The notes beneath the pieces were generated by a model. The model ran no database searches. It was not told the origin of the DNA and worked only from the letters and a program-made list of their open reading frames with translations. Below are positions 46,686 through 58,686 of a DNA stretch of 64,000 nucleotides, piece by piece (positions within the stretch are counted from its first letter, which is position 1; the number at the start of each line of letters is the position of its first letter). Where the stretch lies: assembly GCA_013397455.1 (NCBI GenBank), contig VYZB01000535.1, forward strand, positions 65,476 to 129,475, read 5' to 3'. This stretch comes from Crotophaga sulcirostris (taxonomy: Eukaryota > Chordata > Aves > Cuculiformes > Crotophagidae). The position numbers were made by a program, and so were the translations under genes.

Positions 46686-47849
46686 TTCAGTCTTTTGCCA
46701 TATCAGCAAACGTCTGGTGTGAGTAAATTCATACTGGTTACCACATTAAAAAAAAAAAAAAAGCTGTAACATAAAGAGCCTGTACCATTTTTATTACACT
46801 GATATAATCAAAATAATAAACCCTGTGTGTGTAAATGATAAGGGATATTAGTGCCATATTGTTGAGAAATTGGCACAGGAACAGCAGTGAATGAAATACA
46901 TCTGGGAATAGGAACCTAATTCATATAGTAAATAATAGGTTGCACAAATTTAATCAGTTGGAGAACTATTACATGCATAAGTAGATACTCTGTGGGGGGG
47001 GGAACTTAGATCTGATGCACAGAACTTAACTAGTCAATCTGCTCTGGATTTTGTCATGAAAACGCCTATTTGTCTCAAGCCAAGGTAGTGTTCGGGTTGA
47101 GGGATTTATTTTAATTTCTGAAATAACTGGCCCATATCAAAAAACACAGATTCCAATTTGCATTTGGACTTACTCTCCTTCAAATTACAGGAGTTTGCCT
47201 TCTGAACACCTCTACCAAATGAACCTCAAAGTCCAAGTAGAGACAGAGATAGCGTCATTTTCTTCCTCATTTCTGATTAAAACCATGTGAGAAATGATCA
47301 GTTTAGGGAAGGTTTCTCCATGAGATTAAAAAGTAGAGATCAGCATGGTAAAAAAGTTCAGAAATACATTTAATGCCCCCAGGCAGCGCTTGTTGTTTGT
47401 AAGAAAACTAAACAATAAATTGGGTTTTCATAGGAAAACTTTTGCAAAGAACATTTTTCTCATTAATTTTGAGGGGAACACAACTTGAGATTTCAGTGAT
47501 TGCTAAAGTTTTTGCTACAAAGAAGTTTTAGTATGTTACAAGACATAAGTAACTTGAGAGATACATACGTGTAAATAAACATATACATATCTTGACAAAA
47601 GAAAATGTTTTTTCTTAGCTTTTTTTGATTTTTTTGACTTAAACTGTGGCTTGGGTGAGCTGTTTTTTAGTGAAATGTCCCTGTTTACAATAGAGATACT
47701 GGATGTTTCGTTTTTCTGAGTCCTGCCTCTGAGGAAATGCCATAGCATTGTATTTACAAGATACCCTGAACTGTCAGTTTCCTTGAAACACAATGTATTT
47801 AATACAAAGCCATTAAGCCTTGTAAAACTGTCAAAAATGTAAATGACAC

Positions 47850-48400
47850 TTGTAATAAAACCTTGTCGTGTGACCAGCTCTGGCTAATCAGGGTTGATGA
47901 TATCACCGCAGCTGATCACGGCTGGTGCTATGTACATTTCGACAGCTTTATGACCTGCATGGATTTGTGTTATTAAAATTGTACAGTTTTGTAAGGAATT
48001 TGGGATTTAATAAAGCAGCAGAGAAACTACAAAAGGGACAATATATCCCACTAAAAGTGAGCCAGGCTTTAAAAAAATATAATATAAGCAGATACAGTGC
48101 ATGAGCACGCGCGTGTGTATGTGCATGTGAACAGGGAAACCAGGAGAGGTTCTCCTTTCCTAACTCACGCCGGGTACGGGCTGCTCGTATAAACCACTTT
48201 TATGTATTTATAGCTCGGCAAATACCTTGCATCTGCGAGACCATAAAACAAATTACAATGTATCCAATTGCTTCAAGGTGGCGAATTGTGCTTAAACTTA
48301 ATGACTTGTACAGATTATAGGAGAAAAAGCATTACCTGTTTAATGTCTTTTTTAATAAGTAATTCCCAAACAAGTAGAGTAAGCGGGAGGCTGGGGTTTT
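47850..48400. promoter_or_regulatory. Candidate conserved non-coding block
   Basis: Features include CTGGCTAATCAGGGTTGATG and CCGCAGCTGATCACGGCTGG (E-box CAGCTG beside a TGATCA palindrome). HOX-like TTTATGTATTTATAG and CCATAAAACAAATTAC follow, and a GCACGCGCGTGTGTATG patch lies between. There is no frame or transposon. Composition only. Confidence 0.25.
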
Positions 48401-49139
48401 GTTTTGTTGCTATTTTTCCTTCTTTTTTTTTGCCCCTGAGTGGGTCTTCGTCTTTGTGAACGCGAAGTAATGTGCCTCTTTATTTATTTTGCACTACTTG
48501 GAACGGCTCCCCAGAGTACAAACATGTCAGAAAAGGAGAGACGAGGACACATATTCTCCCAATAATCTATAAATTCAACCTAATGGGGCAGATATCAGAA
48601 AAATGTGTTGGATTGAAGGCACATAAATCACCCCTGCTTTCCTGGCATGAGCTGGCACTGCGTGCCTTATATTTCAGCCAAATTATTCCATTTGTTTCTG
48701 AAGATATTTTAATCCCTCGTGACCTCAAACTTCCCGTGAACCAGGGCCTGAACAAAAGGCCGCCCACTGTCTTTGCAGTAAATCTGTTGTCTCCCTTCTA
48801 GGCCCGCAACCTGGGATCATAGATCACCCCTGCACTGCATCTTGCTTCAATTTACTCAATTAACTCGAGTAAAGCACTTGTAAGTTTGCAGATGTTGCTT
48901 TATTATCAAGGCCTAAAACGTACACGAGGGTTCAGGAGCCTGAGGTTACGGGAAGGTTGTGTGAGGGGGAGGGAGGCCTGCACAAGGCACAAGCCTCCCA
49001 GCGCTGCCTCAGGGCGGGCAACCCCAGATCCCGCACCCCAACTGGTGCACTTGAGCCCCAGGAGGCGCTCACCTCACCCATGGCTGGCCATCCCACATTA
49101 TCTCGTGGAAAGACAGAACAGGAGAAGTCGGCATCCCAC

Positions 49140-49400
49140 CTCAAGATGAGATAATGTCGTGATTAACAGATGTTTAATTGGGCCATTCGTCAAATGAAGA
49201 ACCTGCCTAAAAGTCAGGGAGGCTAAGTAAATTATTTCCAACCCTGCAGGTGTTGGACTGGCAGCTCTATTACTCTTCTGGAAACGGGCTTTAGAAGATT
49301 TTTTTTATATGAAAAGATAATTTATGTCTCTGAGGTATTATATTGTGCCTTTATTTATGTAATAGGCTTTCAGGTTTGAGTTCAGCCCTCCTTTATCTTG
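49140..49400. promoter_or_regulatory. Candidate conserved non-coding block
   Basis: AT-rich DNA with GTGATTAACAGATGTTTAAT, CTAAGTAAATTATTTCC and TTATTTATGTAATAGGC. A 10-bp inverted repeat (ACATTATCTC at 49095-49104 and GAGATAATGT at 49148-49157) lies at its left edge. Function not shown. Confidence 0.22.
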
Positions 49401-49689
49401 TGCACTGGAATGAACCGGGGAGGGACAGGAGGAAAACCAGTTGCCCTCTCGCCATATCATCCAGATAAAGTACAGTGTCACGTTATTTAATAACTTTCCA
49501 GCAGCCCGTAGCTAGGAGGTAGAGAACAAGCATATGGGAAATTCTTTCAGAAATAACTAGGTTAGTCAACACACCCAAACCCTGCCAGGGGTGCAAAGGC
49601 AGAGGGGCTCAGGTGCTGCAGATCCAGCTGTCGGTGTGGGGTCAGGAGCCTCCCAATATTTCACCGTTTGTTGGTCTGAAGTTATGGCC

Positions 49690-50810
49690 TGAGGTTATGG
49701 TCTCACCTACCAGGGGAGGTGCCCCACTTCACCCACTGTTTACAAACAGAGAAGGACTGGTGGGACACGTGGTGGTTGAAGGCCACCTTGGGCTTAGCGA
49801 CTATGAAATGACAGAGTTCTTGGTTTTTGGTGAAGTAAGAAGTGGGGTCAGCAAAACCACTGCACTGGAGAGCAGACTTTGGCCTTCTGCTGGACACTGG
49901 TTGGGAGAGTCCCTTGGGAGATAGTCTTGAAGGGCAAAGAAATCCAGGAAGGCTGGACGTTCTCCAAGAAGGAAGTCTTAAAGGCACAGGAGCAGGTTGT
50001 CCCCATGTGCTGTAAGACAAACCAGTGGGGAAGACGACCAGCCTGGCTGAACAGGGAGCTTTTGCTGGGACTCAGGGAAAAAAAAAACAGAGTTTACCAC
50101 TTTTGGAAGAAGGGGTAGGCAACTCAAGAAGAGTCCAGGGTTCTCATTAGGTCATGCAGGGAGAAAATCAGAAAGGCAAAAGCTCAGCTAGAACTCAGTC
50201 TGGCCACTGTTGCAATACACTAAAACCAAAAAGAGAGCCAAGGAGAATCTCCATCCTTTATTGGATGCAGGGGGGAACATTGTCATCAAGGATGAGGAAA
50301 AGCCTGAGGTGCTTAATGCCTTCTTTGTCTCAGTCTCTAATAGTCAGATGAGTTATTCCCAGGGTATTCAGCCCCCTTGAGCTGGAAGACAGGGACAGAG
50401 AGAAGAATTAGCCCCCCATAATCAAGAAGGAAGCAGTTAATGACCTGCTATGTCACCTGGACACTCACAGGTGTATAAGGCTGGATGGGATTCACCTGAG
50501 AGTACTGAAGGAGCTGGAGGAGGAGCTTGCCAAGCCACTCTCAATCATTTATCAGCAATCCTGGCTAACACGTGAGGTCCCTGATGACTGGAGCTTTGCC
50601 TTTTCATCTGCAAGAAGAGCTGCAAGGAGGATCCAGGGAACTACAGGCTTGACCTTGGCACCAGGGAAGATTATGGAGCAGTTCATCTTGAGTTGTGCTC
50701 ACCAGGCATGTAAGGAAAACCAGGGCATCAGGCCCAGCCAGCACGAGTTCATGAAGGGTGAGTCCTGCTTGACCAACCTGATCTCCTGGCACCTCAGGAT
50801 GTGGTTTAGT
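49690..50810 (+). pseudogene. CR1 ORF2 remnant (endonuclease C-terminus to RT fingers)
   Basis: Translated pieces in shifting frames follow CR1 ORF2 order: PTRGGAPLHPLFTNREGLVG, a LSDYEMTEF motif, KKEVLKAQEQVVPMC, RPAWLNRELLLGLREKK, GIHLRVLKELEEELAKPLS and IRPSQHEFMKGESCLTNLIS. The endonuclease family normally has Ser-Asp-His in the SDxE motif; here codons 49796-49804 read Ser-Asp-Tyr, losing the catalytic His. Several frameshifts and stops occur (for example near 50220 and 50390). The catalytic FADD-type box of reverse transcriptase is absent because of the internal deletion. Confidence 0.85.
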
Positions 50811-50887
50811 AGGCACAGTGGTGTCAGGCTGGTGGTTGGTCTTGATGATTTTAGAGGTCTTTTCCACCCTTAATGACCCTATGATTT
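49690..50887 (+). mobile_element. CR1 copy with endonuclease/RT part fused to the 3' tail
   Basis: The left part encodes CR1 ORF2 from the end of the endonuclease into the start of reverse transcriptase. At about 50800-50815 it jumps directly to the 3' end (GTGTCAGGCTGGTGGTTGGT, then GATGATTTTAGAGGTCTTTT, ending CCTATGATTT). The reverse transcriptase palm, thumb and most of the ORF2 C-terminus are missing. It is the longest CR1 piece in the window, is clearly old and cannot be active. The 5' boundary is uncertain and may be nearer 49600. Confidence 0.88.
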
Positions 50888-53327
50888 CATTAGTCTGGAT
50901 TCATACCTGGTTATATCTGTGTTCTTATTTTCAGTTCATGTGGTTTCCCCTCCTCTTTAGCTTCTAGCTTGATCCTCAAGTTCAAAATACCCCGAAGTAT
51001 TAATAAAAAAAAAAATTTAGAAAATACAAAAGTTTTTGGGTAAAAATCACATCAAAAAGGGCAGATTTTCAGTGAGTTTGCAGCAGAATTATAATCTGTC
51101 AGACTTTGTTAGGGACAAGGTACATGGTCCTTAAAAAGACCTGCAGATTTGGAATTTTTTTAACAAATATCGGGCTCAGCCTTTAGCAGGGATGAATTGC
51201 CATAGGCCCATTTACTTCATGGAAACTCCATTTGTTTATATCAGCTGACAATTTGATTTGGAAACTACTTTGCCTGCATTCATTCTCCTTTTGCATTTGT
51301 GACAGTCACAAAAATTCCTACCTGTAATTTCTATGGACTGTTTTCTTCCAGCTGCAGCTCTTTCCCTTTGACCTAGAGTTATTGCAGCAGAGGAGAAGGC
51401 TTTGGAGCTGCTGTGCTGCCCATTTCTGCAGAGGACAGGAGGAGTGAGGAAACTCCTGAGCAGCCTCTCTCTATGTTTTTCATTAATCTCTGTGAAACAG
51501 TAACAATCTAAAAATAGGCCTTTTCCCTTGGGAAAATTTCTTCCACAGGACATGGCTAAAATGACTGGGGGTTTTCTTGCGTATTCTCCAGACTATCTTA
51601 AGCCTATTATACCTAAACTAAGGAGCAGATAGGGCTTTTTGTGTGCAGCAAAATGTTAATTATGGAGGAATAATAGGAGTAGCAACACCAATGCCAACAG
51701 CTATCAGGCTTTACCTAGTCTAGCTCCATGACCACAAGGCAGCAGGCAGCATATTTCACATTAATGCTTTTTGTGATCTTTGTGCCACTTACAAGTATCT
51801 GAGATAAGACCAGATCTCTAGAACAGCAAAAACAAAAAGGAAAACAAACCTGTGTTCCTGACTGTCTTTTGTTCTTTATGACGTTGCACAGTATGCTGAT
51901 AGTTTTAGAGTTTTTTAGCTTTGCAGGCATCTTTATTAGGCTCTGTTTGGCTTAAAGGGTTTTGGCATATGAAGTCATTTCTAATGGTAACAGTAATTGA
52001 GTAGACTGGAATGAGTTAAGTGAGGTCCGACCTCGCCGGTTTCTCCTGCATCATCTGAACTGAAGCTTGGGTTTGATAGTAAGCCAAATTTCTAGTCCTC
52101 CTTTTTCAGTATCTGTAATGTTTTAAACAAAGAAGTCAAACTAAATCTCAAGGGGAGTCACATGGCTCACAAATGTGGATGCAAATGGGTTCACATAATT
52201 TTGGTGCAACATTTTGTATGTGAAAGTCTCTCAAACTCTTCTTGGCTTTTAACTTTTGTAAGAGTCTTTAATTACCCTTTGAATGTGCCATTACACTTCT
52301 CTTTTTTACTCACAGCATTGTTTCTAAAATAGTGGTCTGTTTTGTTTCTAGCTATAATGGAAGTTAATAAAATATGTGCAGAAAAAGAAGCCAAAAATAT
52401 GATGAGCTATAAGGCATACTCCAGACTGTAAGGAAGAAGAAAGAGCTGGTCTGTAATTTTACAGCCTATCAGTATTTCTCTTTAGAACAGATATTACTTT
52501 GTGGTCTATTTCCCCCAAAATATCTGGCCTGGATCTAATAATTCTCCTCCTTTCTAGATCTGTAGCTCAGCAATTTGTGCTCGTTTAAAGTCTGTCCCCT
52601 GTGACAAAACCTGGCCATTGTTTAAATCAAAGTCTAATTCTGAACGGGAGGTTCCCTGTGTCTTATTCTTAGACAGTATTATTATCCTAGCTAGGTTGGA
52701 TCAGATCTGTTGAATTAAGGCAGCTGGGGAAGGAATCTCAGCAATACACTACAGATCCATAAATTTATTCAGTTCAACTGCTGCAGTAGGAAAGAGAACA
52801 TCTATGAAAATATCAGCTGGCTGTTCCCACGTCTCAGAGGAGCCACTGGGGCCCAGGCTCATCCCCCTTTGCTTTAGACCCTTAAGTACCTGCACTAAGA
52901 AACTGGTAGCCTGGTTCCTGTATGTAATGCACAGAGAGAGAAATTGTACGTGTCCCCCTGTCTCAACTTCACAGGGGGATCTTGGTGACAGGACTCTTGA
53001 GATGCTGGGATCTGGTTCATGAACATTGATTGTCATGACAAATAACTTTGTCCATCAGTCAACCTATTGGACTGAGTATCTTGGAAACAGCTGGGGCTTG
53101 AATTTTAAGTAGTTCATTCAGCACATCACTGCACCTACACATTTGGCGTAGCTCTCTCATCTGAACTGCCCTGGATGTTTTGTCTGATACTCTGCAGCCT
53201 GGAGGTGGTTACTAAGCTCTCAGGAGCTTTTCTAAAACTACATTGCATTGTCATAATTAAAAGGCGTTTTAATTTCAACATTGCCTCAGCCACACGAGTT
53301 GTTGAAATGAATTCTCAGGCCTTTTAT
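50888..53327. other. Unique non-coding DNA, 2.4 kb
   Basis: No gene or repeat recognised. Overlapping opposite-strand frames at 52749-53036 are unremarkable. Confidence 0.55.
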
Positions 53328-53672
53328 AGGATCACAGAATGGTTTGGGTTGGAAGGGACCTTAGAGCCCATCCTGCCCCACCCCCTGCCATGGGCAGGGC
53401 CCCCTCCCACTGGGTCAGGGGGCTCCAAGCCCCATCCAACCTGGCCTTGAGCACCTCCAGTCGTGACTCTGGGGAACCTGTGCCAGGGCCTCCCCATCCT
53501 TATCATGAAGAAGTTCTTTCTAATGTCTAATCTAAATCTTCCCCCTTCCAATTTAAAGCCATTCCCTCTTGTCCTATCACTGTGGGCCCTTTTAAAATGT
53601 CCCTCCCCATCTTTCTTCTAGGGTCCCTTCAGGTACTGGAAGGCTGCTATAAGGTCTCTCTGGAGCCTTCTA
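53328..53672 (-). mobile_element. CR1 3' end (ATTCTATG-tail class, older)
   Basis: Tail AGGATCACAGAATGGTTTGG, then ACCTTAGAGCCCATCCTG, GGGTCAGGGGGCTCCAAGCC and CCAGTCGTGACTCTGGGGAA. The last segment shows a deletion of the usual GGGATGGGGCAGCCACCACT block. It continues through CATTCCCTCTTGTCCTATCA to about 53672. Similar to the copies at 46345 and 57042 but more diverged. Confidence 0.92.
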
Positions 53673-54740
53673 GAAGAGGTGCAGTCTGAGGGTGTGAACT
53701 TGTATGTTAAAATGTCTGGGTGCTTATTCCAGCTGTCTCTACTGGGCATTCCCAGGTCTCTCTCCTCACATATCTGGTCCTGCTCTCAACCTGCTCAAAC
53801 ACACCCTCTCTGCACTGGCAGTGCTGCTGGAGCTGGAATGTTCTCAGCTGATTAGACCCTTCAGCATTGTTGTACTCAGGTTCTCACCAGCACATCTTCT
53901 TCACTCTGTCCCGTATGTTTGGACTAAACTTCCTTTCCCCTTGCAAATCATTCCTCTGTGAACTCCTGGCATCTCTACCCACATATTTTTATATGCACTT
54001 CAGTAGGAAATATATGAAATCAACATACCCTAAAGAGCATCACAAGCACGTCAAACTTTATATTCATAATGAAAAGCCTTAACAGTGTTGCTCTGGACTC
54101 TGCTGCAGTTTCAGCCTCTCACTTTCTTCCTTCTAAATTTGATTTTACTTGGTATCCTAAAAGCAAGTTCCAGGAAATTCTAGCCGGTTTAGCTGTGAAT
54201 CATAAGCCTCCTGTGTCTTCTCTGAACACTGGCTTGGCTTTGTACAAACTTATATAGAATATGATCAGAATAAAAACTTGCATTGACTTTACTGGAAGAT
54301 GTTGATTTGGTTTTTTAGTTTGTATGAAAAGTCAAATGAAAATATTTTGTCAAAATAAAAGAAAAAATATTTTTAGGAGGTGTGTGTGGACTGAAATGAT
54401 AAAGTCACAATTTGATTTCATCAGAATTGAAAGTTTGATTTCAGCTTGCATATTTTAAATAGATTCTTTTATTTTAAAAATAAATTTTCCAAAGGCATTT
54501 TTAACCTGGGGAATAGGTGTGTACTGTTTTAAACTTGGATCCCACCACCCCATTTTAGTCAACTGTTGAGAAAAATAACAGAAACTAATGAAACTTTTTG
54601 GTACTTAATCTTTATTTTTTCCCCTCAAAAAAATGAAGGAACATTGTGCAAAATAAGAAAAGCAAAGTAAAAATCACCCAGCACTCCTGGGAAGCTGGAC
54701 TGTGCATGAATGCTCAGTGATTTTGAAATAAGTTAGTACC
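53673..54740. other. Unique non-coding DNA
   Basis: No gene or transposon recognised. 54240-54660 is strongly AT-rich with A/T runs. Confidence 0.55.
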
Positions 54741-54760
54741 TTTGTTTGTTTGTTTGTTTG
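54741..54760. repeat. (TTTG)5 microsatellite
   Basis: Five tandem TTTG units a few bases from the terminal repeat of the CR1 at 54766. Tetranucleotide runs next to retroelement ends are common; this one may have grown from the junction. Confidence 0.85.
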
Positions 54761-54765
54761 CAATA

Positions 54766-54845
54766 TTATAGAATGGTAGAATGGTTTGTGTTGGAAGGGA
54801 CCTTAAAGATCATCCAGTTCCACCCCCTGCCATGGGCAGGGACAC
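54766..54845 (-). mobile_element. CR1 3' tail fragment
   Basis: Only about 80 bases: TATAGAATGGTAGAATGGTT, GAAGGGACCTTAAAGATCAT, CCATGGGCAGGGACAC. Severe 5' truncation. Confidence 0.92.
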
Positions 54846-55609
54846 TGCTGTACCAACAGCACAATGCCCAGCAGAGGCATGGACAAGGACTGTCCCAGTG
54901 AAAGACATTTTAGGTGCCTGATTTTTTTTTTTTCACTTTTGAAAGTCATAAGATCCTGTCAGTTACACTCAAGGCTGTTTTGTTGGCAGTGGTTGGGTGT
55001 TTTTCTTTCTTTTTTTATATAAGCAAATTTGAATAATATGCAGCAAATTGAATGACAGATACAATTTTGAAGGCTAAAAACCTAAAACCTTTAAGCAGTG
55101 ATTTAAAAGCTAATTATTATGGATATAGCCATTCAACATTCATTTCTTAATATTGTTCCCTCAAGAAATAGTGATTTAGTCAACCAATTATTTTATCTCT
55201 TTTAGGGATACTTTCTTAATTGCAAAACAATCTAAAAATATAATCAGCATGCTAAATACATGTGGTATCTTGTTTAGAATGCCATGTTGGAGGAAGAATG
55301 CAATTAAACTGTCAAAATGTAATTGTTTCTCATATTTAATTTAAAGAGGCTGATTCAGATTTGCTTTTCATGTTTAGGAGTTAAAAAAAACAAAGCAGGC
55401 TACTAGTACAACTACTATTTTTTTAATAAAGACAACATGAGCTCGGAGCACTGACGAAAGCTGCCTCTGTCAGGAGATATTGCTATCAAAAGACAGGCAA
55501 ACATTCACAGTTTTTTCACTCCTCACATAACCACAGTTCAGAATGCAGAGTTTCCATAGATAATTGTAATTTCAGGCGCACCTCTAAGATGTGGTGTTTT
55601 GTGATGTGG
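54846..55609. other. Unique AT-rich spacer with possible regulatory block
   Basis: 55080-55330 contains AAGCTAATTATTATGG, CAACCAATTATTTTATC and TAATCAGCATGCTAAATAC, a TAAT-rich run without frame or repeat. It may be a constrained element; nothing else is recognised. Confidence 0.4.
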
Positions 55610-55896
55610 TGTTCTTCTCTCAGGTGACCATGACAGAACTAGAGGACATGGACTCAGGCTTTGTCAGGGAAAGTTTAGACTTGATGTTAGGAAAAAGTTC
55701 TTCCCTGAAAGGGTGATTGGCCATGGGAATGCGCTGCCCGGGGAGGTGGTGGAGTCGCCAGCCCTGGAGGTGTTTAAGAGGAGATTGGCTGAGGCACTCA
55801 GTGCCATGGTTTAGATGCTGGGTTGGTGTTGGTGTTGGGTTATAGGTTGGACTCGATGATCTCAGAAGTCCTTTCCAACCCTGTAATACTGTGTGA
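55610..55896 (+). mobile_element. CR1 3' end (ATACTGTG-tail class)
   Basis: Starts near CTTCTCTCAGGTGACC, then GACATGGACTCAGGCTTTGT, CCTGAAAGGGTGATTGGCCA and GTGGTGGAGTCGCCAGCCCT. It ends with GGTTGGACTCGATGATCTC and CTGTAATACTGTG. At the ORF2 indel site it has a 6-base form (CATGAC) between the short form at 41800 and the 7-base form at 60110. Confidence 0.94.
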
Positions 55897-57041
55897 ACTG
55901 CACACTCTCCCTCTGCTCCATTGTCTGCAGAGCTACTGCTCCTCAGAGATATCTTCCACCCACTGCTGTTTATTCCCTGCTGCTGGAGGAACTCTGGAGG
56001 AAGGGGACCTTGAGCTAGGGTCTGTCACGTTCTTCTTTCCTCCTCACTGTGCTCCTGCTCTGGAGGAAGGGAGATACAGAGACCTGCAGTGACTTTGGAC
56101 ACATATACCAGCATCCAGAACTGGTGACAGCTAGTCCAGACTTGCAATTTTAATCAGTCCACATTGAAGTGACAATGTAAACACCAAGCAGCGCAGTCCT
56201 GGGGCTGCTCTTTCACAGGATACAAACCCTCAGCGTAGTGGAAGGAAATAGCAAACCTGTTTAGGCAGGAGCATTATCTTCAAAGACAGCTCTGATCAGA
56301 GGGTTCTCCTACTCATGCAGATGCAGGTGGATATTTTCACCATGACGCCAAAACAAGCTTTTGCTTCCAGAACAAGCATGTCTCCTTTTCTCTTAAATGC
56401 CATGTTAGTTCAGCAATCCCATACAATTATTTTGGTAGGAAACAACTTCTTAAGAGGTGTATGACATCCAGTTAAGGAAAATCTTCGAACGAAATTAATC
56501 GAAGTCTGCTGGGCCCATGTCAAGTTGTTAGGAGCTTTTCAATCCCACTTATCTCCCGAGTAAAGATTCCTGTGGAATCAGTAGGACTGGGATTTAACTT
56601 CAGATCTTAAATGGGGTGGAAATCTTCTAGTGAGTGCTACACTGAATTTCATTTGTGGTAATAAATGTGGTATCATGAATTATTCCAATCAACCCATCTG
56701 AACACCTTGCACTTGGGTATTGCTGCCATAAGTGGTGGTAAATATTCTGGGGAGCAGGCATGAAACACACACACAGAAATGCAAGGGAAAAATAAGTCTG
56801 CATTACCTTGGATATGTTATCTAACAGTTTATTTAGGGAATTTTACTGCATTAAAACACTCCCATTTAGATAGTGTTTAAGTGAAAATATAGAGCTGTGA
56901 TTTTTTGGTAACTGTATTGTTTCTTGTGTATTTCTTGTATTTATATTATTATTGCTATACAAATGGAGTGGATTTGCTTTTGTTTTAGATTACGTTTTGT
57001 CAATTCTGTAACTAGAACAACAAACAGCATTAGTAGATTGT
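55897..57041. other. Unique non-coding DNA
   Basis: No gene or repeat recognised beyond a short CA run near 56770. AT-rich toward 56900. Confidence 0.55.
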
Positions 57042-57316
57042 TCATAGAATCATAGAACAGTTTGAGTTGGAAGGGACCTTAAAGCCCATCCAGTCCCACT
57101 CCCTGCCATGGGCAGGGACACCTCCCACTGGATCAGGGGGCTCCAAGCCCCATCCAACCTGGCCTGGAACACCTCCAGGGATGGGGCAGCCACCACTGCT
57201 CTGGGCAACCTGGGCCAGGGCCTCCTCACCCTCACAGGAAAAAATTTCTTCCTCAGATCTCATCTCAATCTCCTCTCAGCTTAAAACTGTCATCCCTTGT
57301 CCCTGCACCCCCGATA
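57042..57316 (-). mobile_element. CR1 3' end (ATTCTATG-tail class), well preserved
   Basis: Tail TCATAGAATCATAGAACAG, then GAAGGGACCTTAAAGCCCAT, CTGGATCAGGGGGCTCCAAG and TGGGCAACCTGGGCCAGGGC. It fades after CCCTTGTCCCTGCACCCC. Near-identical to the copy at 46345, in the same orientation 10.7 kb away. Confidence 0.94.
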
Positions 57317-57859
57317 AATATATGGCCCAGACTTCAGAGTGGGCTGAGACATCAGCTGAGCAGGTGAGTTTCCCTCATTTTTGTTGCCAGCAGGGTAGAT
57401 CTGCAGGTTTATTCCTGGATACAAAGACAGGATCTGGCATAAACATGGTTAAATATCTGTCTTCCCTTTTCCCCTAGCATTCCCCCTTCTCCTGATGGTA
57501 GTCTCCTTATTTCATAACATGCCCTGGCTGCAAGTGAGGTGCTATGCTTCTTGGTGCAAACTGAAATGCTAACAAAGGTCAGGTAACCAAGAGCAAGGAG
57601 TTTTATAGCTGTGCCAAAGCTGAAAAGACATGGTTTTACCCAAAATTGATGGTGGTACCTCCTTTACTCTAGAAAGAAACCCCTGTTGAATATTTCCTAC
57701 TGTAGCCTTTCCCCAAACTCCAAGCTCAAGTTGGACACACAAAATGGAAAAAAGCCTGTCAAGCAGATGATGGAAATGGTGCTTTATAACAAAAAATGTT
57801 GGAGGACTTAAAGGCCACAGGCCATTCCTAGAAATATAGTGATGGGCCTGCAATCCATC

Positions 57860-58477
57860 TCACGGTAGTTTGCATAATAGCCCTGATTGCTGGGTAGCAC
57901 CTAGGGAACAGGTAAGAAAAGTGACACCAAGCCCACACCCAGCTAATTTAGAAGTGAAATAGCTTGTGTTAATGTGTGTAATCAATTCAGATCCACACTC
58001 TTCTGCTTTGTGTTTATATTGTTCTGCCCCATTATAAAATGGAAAACAGAGTAGAGACCCAGGAGTTTCCACCAGGCTTGCCCTGTGCTTCTGCAGGGCT
58101 TTGACCTCTCTGTGGCAGCACAAAGGGATGAGGGGTGTCCAAGCTTCTACGGGGGCTGTAAGCCCAGATCCTGCAAATCCCCAAGTCCTGCCCTGACTCT
58201 CAGTGGCTCCACCAAGGCTCCAGCAGACGTGGAAGCAGATGAAAAACCTCCCCTGCCCTCCAGACGTTCCTACAGCCACCCTCACATGAAAAAGCTGATC
58301 AGTGTGTGCCAGGCCATGCACTGACTTGACTTTGGGAATTTCATACCGGATTTGTATCCCGTGAGAACAGGCATCAGGGTTGCCAGTTTGAAATATGACA
58401 AATCCCAGCCGCCCCAGACAAACCACCGCTGCCCACGCTCGGCTCCGTCCACACACGTGCGGTGCTCGGGGTAACAA
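57860..58477 (-). other. Longest open frame (205 codons), probably non-coding
   Basis: ATG-to-stop frame rich in Cys, Ser, Gly and His with no domain, signal peptide or repeat I recognise. An overlapping plus-strand frame (58085-58324) shows that stops are simply rare here. Its 5' end overlaps a CpG-dense patch at 58408-58470, which is the only hint of a transcript start. I lean strongly to chance or part of a non-coding RNA. Confidence 0.15.
58408..58470. other. CpG-dense patch
   Basis: Eight CpGs in about 63 bases (GCCGCC, CACCGCT, CACGCTCGG, CTCCGTCC, CACGTGCGG, CTCGGG) in otherwise CpG-poor DNA. An ACACGTG E-box-like site is included. It could be a weak unmethylated regulatory site or part of a conserved element. 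Confidence 0.4.
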
Positions 58478-58686
58478 CTGCCAAGCCTACAGTAAAAGAG
58501 GCGAGGCAGGAAGCCAGCCACATGGCAACTCTAAATGATATTAATAAGACTTTATAAAAAGTTAAAAGCACAACGTAGCTTTTCAAAGTGTTTCTTGGAG
58601 ATCTCTACATATGCATAGGTGTTTCATGCTATGAGATAGAGGCTTGGGGTAAATTTAATGCAGTATACTTTTCTGGCTAAGATTTC

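Larger units (their letters stand above)
46686..49689. other. Unique DNA with candidate regulatory blocks
   Basis: No gene recognised. A15 at about 46747-46761. 47850-48400 and 49140-49400 are candidate conserved elements listed separately. 48950-49130 is a short GC-rich patch without a credible exon. From about 49610 the DNA may already be diverged CR1. Confidence 0.5.

Noticed and set aside
49095..49157. 10-bp inverted repeat as a terminator or structured RNA
   Set aside because: The stem is short and the loop is about 43 bases; this is expected by chance in 64 kb and has no transcript context.
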